A stretch of 64,000 bases of DNA from Stieleria varia (GTDB taxonomy: Bacteria > Planctomycetota > Planctomycetia > Pirellulales > Pirellulaceae): contig NZ_CP151726.1 in NCBI RefSeq assembly GCF_038443385.1, positions 6,634,001 through 6,698,000 of the forward strand, given 5' to 3'. Below, piece after piece: positions 14,601-23,600 of the stretch; positions within the stretch are counted from its first letter, which is position 1; each line of letters opens with the position of its first letter. A model generated the notes under the pieces. It worked only from the letters and a program-made list of their open reading frames with translations. It was not told the origin of the DNA and made no database searches. A program made the position numbers and the translations under genes.

Positions 14601-17600
14601 GGGATCTCAATAATGATGGCTACGACGACGTCGCAGTCCGAGTCGGGGACACGGTTAGCGTCTACTACGGTTCGCAGAATGGACTTTCTGCAACTCCCTC
14701 AGCGAGCTATCAATCGGCGGGCATCGACGCGCATTCGACGGTCACTGCCGGGGACTTTTATGGCGACGGAAAACCTGACCTGGTGATCAGTGTTGGCGGG
14801 GCTACATCTGGCGTGCTTCTTTTCAACGATGTTGCTGCTCAGGGTCCCACGTTGTCGCCTTCACTGGAGCTAAGAAGCAATGTAGGGGACACGACAGCAC
14901 TAAACCTGGGCGTGACTCCCGCATATGATCTCAATCTCGACCGTATCGACGACCTCGTCATCGCCGCCCCGCAAGCCGAAGGCGCCACGTCTCTCAGCAG
15001 CGGGCGAATATACACAATTGATGGCACTCTTCGTCGCCTTGATTCGTTGCCAGAAAACGGGATCATCGGACTCGAGAATTACCCTGTTCCAGGAAGCGGA
15101 TCGTTCACCGTGGATTTGGCTACCGGTCGGCCTTTCCAGTTCAGTGACGCTGGTGACCCCTATACGGTTTCCGCCGGCAGCGAGCAGTGGTTCCGTTTCA
15201 GCACTGTTGGGGATGGGCAGGCTGGCGATTTCATTCGGCTAGTCGATGAAAACGCTACGAATTCCTCCGTTCAGGAGGTCGCTGTCAACGCACCCAGAGC
15301 GATGGCTCAAGATTTAGACACCGCTACTTGGTTGCTAGAGTTTGATGCAGCGATTGAAAGCTCGACCTTCTTTCCGCATGTCAGCATTGAGGGGACGGGG
15401 GACGGGACCGTTGACTATTACCGTTTCACTGCAACAGCGGGCAGTCGGGCGTTATTTGATATTGATGGAAACAATTTTGATACCGAGTTGTTCCTATTTG
15501 ATTCCAACGGCAACCTGCTCGCCGAGAACGACGACCGCAATTCGCCTCGCGAAGACACGGGTGATGGTGCAGGCAGCTACCGACTCGATCTTGATTCGTT
15601 CATCGAGTACAGGTTTCAAGAGACAGGTACCTTTTTCATTGGCGTTGCGGAATTCAATTCGAGCGTTTCAGGTGGCGAGATCACTGGGACAGACGCTCCT
15701 CTTGAATCCAATGATCAATACGTCCTGCACGTTTCTGTTCAGAATCATCCCACGGGTCCCGTTGGTGACCTGATTGATGCGCGTGGCGGGATCATCAAAA
15801 GAAATCAATCGCTGGTCGACTTGCGGAACTTGAGTGCGGGCGACTACTTCCTGCGCGTTCACACCAATCAAACGGTAGCAAGACCCTACACCATCGAATT
15901 CGATGCCCCCGTCGCTGGGAACTTTCATGGGTCGACATCGCTACCGGACCGCGACACGATTCGTGGCGGTGACGGCGATGACACACTGGTCGGAAACAAC
16001 GATCTTGACCGCATCTTTGGCGGCAGTGGTTTCGACACGATCACGGGAGAAAGGATCGAGCTCCGTGACCTGAGCCTTGGCGATACACGCTCAGAAGCTG
16101 CCACCACTGAGTTGCATTCCATTGCCCGGCCAGTCCTCGATCCGATCATTGATTTCCCAAGGGCACAGCTTCCGCCAGCGACGGTATTCTCAGAAGACTT
16201 TGCGAGTGGGGCATGGAACCCTGCGAAATGGTCGAGTCAGACCGCGACGATCAACCTCGGTAGTGCGGAATTGAGGACGATCCCCAGCTTCACCTCTGAT
16301 TTCTCACCTGTCCCTACCGAGGTTTCGCTGTTCGGAGATGCAGCCTTCAACGACACGTCAACCGGTGCACTCTATGAGTTGTTGCTCACCAATGGGAGTC
16401 CGTCGAAGCACGGTACCGCCATCCTGAACCTGAGCGACGCGGATGCCAGCCAAGGATTTAGCGCGAGCTTTGACATGGTGATTGGCGGCGGATCCGGCGG
16501 GGATGGGTTTTCGTTTGTCTATGGCGATGTCAGTCATTCAAACGTCGCTGAATCGTTTTCCGGGAACGGATTCAGTTTCTCGGCCCAAACTTACCAAAAC
16601 CGATTTATTCTCAGAAACCAAGCTGGAGGGGGAACGGATGAGTTCATCGTCCCCTTCTCAAACTTTCCTGGACTCGCGGTCAGGGGAGTGACATTGCCGG
16701 TCAATATAGAAGTCTCTGGCGATGGCCATGCGATTGTCGTGTGGAATGGAACGCAAATATTCGATCAAGATTTGCCCAACTGGGACCCACAATCGAATCA
16801 TCAATTTGCGGTCAGCGCAAGGTCGGGAGATGCAACCGACATTCATGCGGTTCGTGAGCTGACGATCGCGGCATCTGGGGGCATTCAAGACACCGTGGTT
16901 TCGGCCCCAATTGACCTATCGGGTTTCGATGGGGGCGAGCTTTCCTATCAGTTTCGGCGTGGAGGTGCTGCAGACCCGCCGGAGAGCAACGACCAACTGA
17001 TCCTTGAATACCGAACCTTTCTTGGCGATTGGAAACCGTTGGACTCGGTCTCTGGTACCGACGTGGCGAGCAGTGACTTTGTCTCCAGATCGATGATGTT
17101 GCCAGAGGATGCCGTGGTCAGCAGTTTCCAACTTCGTTTTCGCACGGAGAGCCAGGCTGAAACTCCCGTCAAACTCTCAGCCGACCATTGGTCCGTCGAC
17201 AATATCCTGGTCATCGGTCAACAGGATTCCATTTCGCCGCTCGCGTTCAGCATCGCCACCGCACTTGATCAGCCCGTCACCTCGGGAACACGCGGATCTC
17301 AAGTCTTACACGAACCATTCCATGCGAGCGATCTTGCCTCCATCACATCCTTGGATGCAAGTGGACGCGGCCTGACGTCACTGGACGGATTCGAGCATCT
17401 AAAACAACTCCGAGCCGTAGACCTGTCCAACAATCAGTTTGGCCAGACGGTTCAGGTTGATTTTTCGTCGATCGTCGAAGTCGACGTCATTCGGAACCGA
17501 GTCGGGACACTCAATGACCTGACCCAATACAGGTTGGACGATTCAACGACGCAATCAAACCTGATGACGGATACTTACGCCACCAATGCGCCTGGCAGCG

Positions 17601-20600
17601 TTACACCAAAAGCGCTCCCCGACGACGGGTTCTTTCCAGCAAATGCCCATCATCCCGATGTTCAAATCGTGATGAACAATGCCGATAACGGAAACAACGC
17701 TCGCTTGCTGGAGCAAAGTCCATCCAACCAAACGGTCAGTATTCCTGTCCCGTCTGGCGTCTACGATTCGATTCACGTTTTCGCGTTTTCGGTTTTCAAT
17801 TCGACAACCATGCACGCAACGCTTCACTATGCGGATGGGTCGACTGAGTCGTTGTCCACGACCGTACCGGACTGGTTCAACGGGTCTCAAATCCAAGTAC
17901 AGGGTGAGCAAAGTGGGGACGCGAAGCGTTATACATTGATCGGCGGGATGGACCGCTTCACAGCAACGGGGTACCACAATGCGGATCAGGCAAGCATTTT
18001 CGGATTCGAGTTTGCTGTCAGTGTCGATAAGGTCTTGGAGAGCATCACGATCACGAAGCCAGGCGGCGAAGCCAATTCGAATCTGGCTTTGTTCGGCGCG
18101 ACAGGTGTATTGGATGTGAGTTTTAGTCCCTTGTCGACGAAGATAGAGACTCTGGATCTTCGGAATAATGCGGGCTTTCATGATGTTGATGTCTTGGCTG
18201 GTTTGGATTCTCTCAAACACTTGTTCCTTGAGGGAACGGCGGTGAACGCAGATCCTGCGGTCAATGCTTCGCTGGCGTCTTTACAGGGGCTTGAAACACT
18301 GACCTTGCCGGTGTCGGGACTCATTGCTGGGCAGAATCTTGTGACACCGGAGAATCAGGAAATCACGTTGCTTACCGCTACACCTGGAACGTGGTCGGTG
18401 ACCGGTGGTGCCACGCCGGCCAGCGGCAGCGGTCCGATCGTGTTCACGCCAACCGGTACGGGAATGATGACGGTGACATTGGGAAGCGGCGTTTCGTTCC
18501 CCGTTTTTGTCCAAAACCTAGCACCCGAGATCACGGGCTTGCGAGAGACGATCAATCTTCAGGAGGGCCAAACGCAAACGACAATTGAGTTGTTGGCAGG
18601 CATCAATGATCTCCGTCCCGACGAAAGTCGGCAAATCACGATCACGGATCCCTTCGGTGTCGTTACTGACTTTACGACGGGCTCGCTTGTGATGGATGAC
18701 GATGTTGTCACTTTAGATCCCACAGTCCTAGACGGAGCTTCGGATATCACGGTCGGTTTCTGGTTAAAGACAGATAGCGTTGCAGCTTTGCAGACGATCT
18801 TGACGGCGAGAGAAGACGCGGCGGCATTTTTCAGCGAATTGGAAATAGAGGTTTCACCCAGTTCCGTTCGAATCAAGACTCCGGCAATCTATGATTTGCC
18901 TGCTGGGGGCACAATCAATGACGGCGGCTGGCATCACTTTGCCATCGTGCGAAGTGCTCTCCAGAATCAAGTCTTGCTCTATGTTGATGGCGAACATCGA
19001 GCAACGGTGGACACGATCCCGCTGTCGCCACTTGCTGTGGGAGATTTGGTTGTGGGGCGACATCCGAGTGCTTTTCAGACGATCGATGCAGAGTTGGATG
19101 ATTTTGCAATTTGGCGAAGAGCTCTGACGGCTGACCAGATCGCCGGAATCGCTGACATGCACAAAACTCTCGATGGCAATGATGCCGATTTAGCGGCCTA
19201 TTTTCCGCTGAACGAGTTGGGAGGCGATATCGCATACGACCGTAGTGCCTATCGTCGTGACGCAGTGATAAGCTCAGTTGATTCGACGCCGATTGCATGG
19301 TCATCCGGTAGCGGGGTTACGCTCGTTGATACATTCACACCGGTCGATGAGGGCGACTACCGGTTGGTCGTCACCACTCGGGATTCATCGGGCCAATTTG
19401 ACCGCGCCGAGTCCACGATTCACGTCGCCAATGTGGCACCGACGCCATACATTGATGTGGCGACGCCACTGGTTAACGCGAATCAAACCGTCACCGTCAC
19501 CGCCAATTCTCTGGACCCCGGGCAAAATGACGTCATCACCCATGATTGGGAAGTGACCTCGAACACCGGGCAAACGTTTGCCGGGACCAGCGGCGGCACG
19601 TTTGAGTTTCGTCCTACCATCGCCGGACTCTACACGTTCACACTCACCGCGACCGATAATGACGGAGGCTCGTCCAGCGGAACCTTGGATGTTGAAGTTT
19701 TCCCGGCGGCGCCCGCGTTTGAAACAATCACCGGCGTGGAGGGAACCGCGATCACGGTGGACGCCAGCAGTGCTTCGCCACTGGCCCCGGGAGCGACGCG
19801 TGCGTACGCCTGGCAATTGAAAGAGGGGGCAAACGTGATTGATACCGGAACGCAGGAATCATTTTCCTTTGTTCCGCCCAACGACGGTTCCTATACCGTG
19901 TCACTGACCATGACCGACACGGTCGGGGGCATCGAGTATTCGGTGAGCGAAGAGACCACGTTCCAAATCAGCAACGCCGATCCGGTGATCGACTTTGGGG
20001 CCGCCACGTTTGCGACCGAAGGATCATTGGTCTCGCTCTCCGCAACGGTGACCGATCCGGGTACCGATGACACACTCGCATACGCCTGGGCCATCATTGA
20101 CGGAAACGACGCACCGATCACGCCACAGGCACCCGCAGACAGTTCGACGATCAGTTTCATGACGGGCGACGACGGAGTCTACACGATCTCACTGACCGTG
20201 ACCGATGGCGATGGCGGTGAGACAACGGCGATGACGACGGTAGTGGTCTCCAACGCGACTCCAAGTGTCAACGCTGGTATCAACCAGATGATTAATGAAG
20301 GAGTCGGCGACAACCTTGTCACATTTGCCGGTAGCTTCACCGATCCGGTCAACAGTTCCGACGGACCTTTCGCCTATGTCTGGGATTTTGGCGATGGGAC
20401 GACGCAAGGAGGTACCTCGACCTCTAACGGAAACCTACCTCCGATCAACCATCAGTATGCAGACAGCGGAGAGTACACCGTCACCCTGACGGTGACCGAC
20501 AAGGATGGCGGTGTCGGCGTCGACACGATGGTGGTGACCATCAACAACCTTGCTCCTCAAGCATTGGTGCTCAATCCACCGGCCACCGGTCTGGTGGCAT

Positions 20601-23600
20601 TGCAGGACAAAGTCGTTACGTTCACGGGCACCGTCAAAGACTTGGACGTCGCCAACAACGGCGAGAAACTTCGCGGTCGCATCGACTTCGGCGACGGCGT
20701 GATTTTACCCGTGATTCTTGGAACACCCACGGTCGTCAATGGGATGGCCGAGTACACGTTCACTTCGCGGCATGTCTTTGCGAATCCCGGCATGCACGAC
20801 GTCCAAATCGAAGTACGTGACGATGATGGCGGGGTCACACAGTCGTCCGTCGTGACGGTTTCGATCGAGGCCCCGCTGACGATCACGGCGAATGTTTCGC
20901 CGAATCCACGCAATACCGCCGTGGACAGCATCCTACTGACTGTCGGGGAACCGATTTCCAATTTTGAGATCGCAGACCTGACGCTCACCCGTAACGACGG
21001 GGCGAATCTGTTATCGGGCGGTCAAACACTGACCGACAACGGCAATGGCACTTGGACGCTCGGCGGGCTGACCGGTTTGACGAACGATGAGGGCAACTAC
21101 AAGTTGCGACTCGATGCCGCCACATCGGGAATTGTCGATGCACAAGGACAGCCCTTGTCGAAAGACCTAGTGGTCCAGTGGACATTGGACAAGACGACGC
21201 CGACAGTTGCTGTGAACCCGCTGACGACGAGCGTGACGAGACCACAACTGACGGGAACGGTCGACGATCCGTCGGCGACGATCTCGGTCACCGTCAACGG
21301 AACGACGTATCCGGCGGCCAACGTTGGTGATGGCACCTGGAGTCTGGAGACGAACACGATCACGACGCTCGCGGAAGCCACCTACGAAGTTGCAGTCACG
21401 GCGACTGACGCTGCCGGCAATCAAGGTGTTGACGCAACCGCGAATGAACTGATCGTGACCTCGTCCCCGGTGACCGTGTCAATTGACGGTGGTGACAACC
21501 TCTTGATTCAATCGATTGCCGGTCTGAATGCCGATGATTCGCTGACCGTTCGTGTGGACGGGGCGAACGTTCGCGTCAGCGATTCCGATGCCACCCTGTT
21601 CGCCGGCAATGGAACGATTCAGGACGGACGAGATGTCCTGGCTCCACTGGCTAGCATCATTGGAACCAGCGGCATTGTGGTTAACACTTTGTCGGGCGCA
21701 GATTCCTTAACGGTTGATTTCGGCGGTGGAGCCTTCGGCAAATCGATCCAATTCACCGGTGGCGGTCCAACACAAGCAGTTGGCGATTCACTGATTCTGA
21801 CCGGTGGCGTTTTTGACATTGCCAGGGTAAGTCACGCCAACAACACGATTGTGCTGGATCCCAGCGCAATCACCATCAATGATGAAACGACAATTGGATT
21901 TTCCGAAGTCGAAGTCGTTGATTTGCGAGTCACCGCAACTGATGTCGAACTGCTTTACGGAAACAGCGATGAGAACATCTACGTGGGTTCCGTCGGGGGC
22001 TCGCGAACGAGCGTGGATCACAACGTTTCTGGCCCGGTCGTGTCAACGAAATTCGAGAACCCCACGGGGACACTTTCTATCAACTCAGGGGCCGGCGACG
22101 ATGTGATCGCCGTCAGCGACTTGACGGCAATGTTTCCTGGAAACGTCAGCATCGTCGGAGTGGGCGATAACAAGCAGGTAACGGTATCGTCAAAGGTTCA
22201 TCTGGCATCCGATAAGAACATGTCAATGGATGTCACTGGAGAGATCCGTTTGAGCGGTGGCGCTTCGATTCGGACTTTGGGTTCCGGAAGCGTGAACTTG
22301 ACGACGACGCGCAATATTTTCCTCGGTGATGGCAGCAGTGTGACGACGGTCAACGGCGACATCACGTTGTTTGCCCATCATGGCGGCGCCGCGACAGAGA
22401 ATTTTGATGGCATCGTGGCTCGTGGCACGCATATTCGATCCATGGGCACCGGTGACATTTCGCTCACGGGCACAGCGGGCAACGTCGCCGTCGCAAACCA
22501 TGATGGAATCCGAATGGACGGCAACTCGATTGTCGAAGCCAGTACGGGGACACTGACTTTGTTCGGCACGGGCAGCGGAACAGGAGCCGGTGTCAGATTG
22601 TCGGGATTAGTATCGGGGACGGCACAAGGTGGCGGCACCGGCACGATCCGGCTTGCCAACGATGAGACTCTTGTTGACGACGAACTCAACGGCAAAGTCC
22701 TGAGCATCGTCGGTGGGACGGGTGCTGGTCAGTCCAGGATCATCAGCGACTACGTTGACGCGACGGACACCGCCACCGTTTCGGTTCCTTGGACCATCGT
22801 TCCAGACAGCACGTCGATCTACGAGTTTGAACTTGGAGCCCAAGTCACCAGTTTTGCCAACGCGGCAATTGAAGTGTCATCGGTCGGACCCTTTGTCGTC
22901 GGAGCAGACAGTGTGATCGGTGGCGTGTCAGCGATCGGCCCGATCACTTTGTCGACTGATGCGATCCAATGGAGCGGCAACGTGAATGTTCAATCGAACG
23001 GTCCGCTTTCGATCTTGCCTAGGACACCGGGAACAAGCATCGGGATCGGCGGCGGCGTGGGAGCGTTCAACCTGGACGATGCGGAAATTGGTTTCCTGCA
23101 CGATGGGTTCAGTGGCATCACCATCGGCAGTACCACTTCGGGTATTGTCGTGATCGACTCGGCAGTTTTCCGTGACCCTGTTCGGATTTCCGGTTCGGTG
23201 ATCAACGACGGGGGTGGGCTGGACATTATCAACGTGGATGCGACGATCCCAACGACCACTTTGTCGGGGAATATTTCTCCAGGGCTGTCACCCGGTGTTC
23301 TGGGTGTCGGCGGCAATCTCGTCTTTGCAGATGACAGCACCGTCGCCCTCGAGATCGGCGGGACATCTCCGGGAATCGCGAATGACCAACATGATCAAGT
23401 GGATGTCGGCAGCGGTCACGTCACGATTGGAAACAACGTCACTCTCAATCCGGTTTCGTTCAATGGGTACACGCCTACGTTGGGCGACAGCCTGACGATC
23501 GTCAAACGGACTGGCGGAGTCGGACAGTTTACGGGCTTGCCTGAAGGCGCTGCGATCACCAACTTCCTTGGCAGCGGTCTATTCGCTGTCATCACCTATC

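Larger units (their letters stand above)
11340..15060 (+). other. FG-GAP/VCBS-type propeller with several inserted modules (copy A)
   Basis: Blades with the calcium motif DxNxDGxxD are recognisable: GDFNGDGLDDFVAVG (11357), GDVNGDGIADLWFW (11519), YDGDEFSDLLIG (11776), GDVNGDGLDEILV (13944), GDLNNDGYDDVAV (14600), GDFYGDGKPDLVIS (14752) and DLNLDRIDDLVIA (14934). These are integrin-alpha-like propeller blades. Blades three and four are separated by about 2.1 kb, and blades four and five by about 0.6 kb, of unrelated modules. The equivalent propeller of copy B (43560-45610) has a different insert. Confidence 0.75.
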
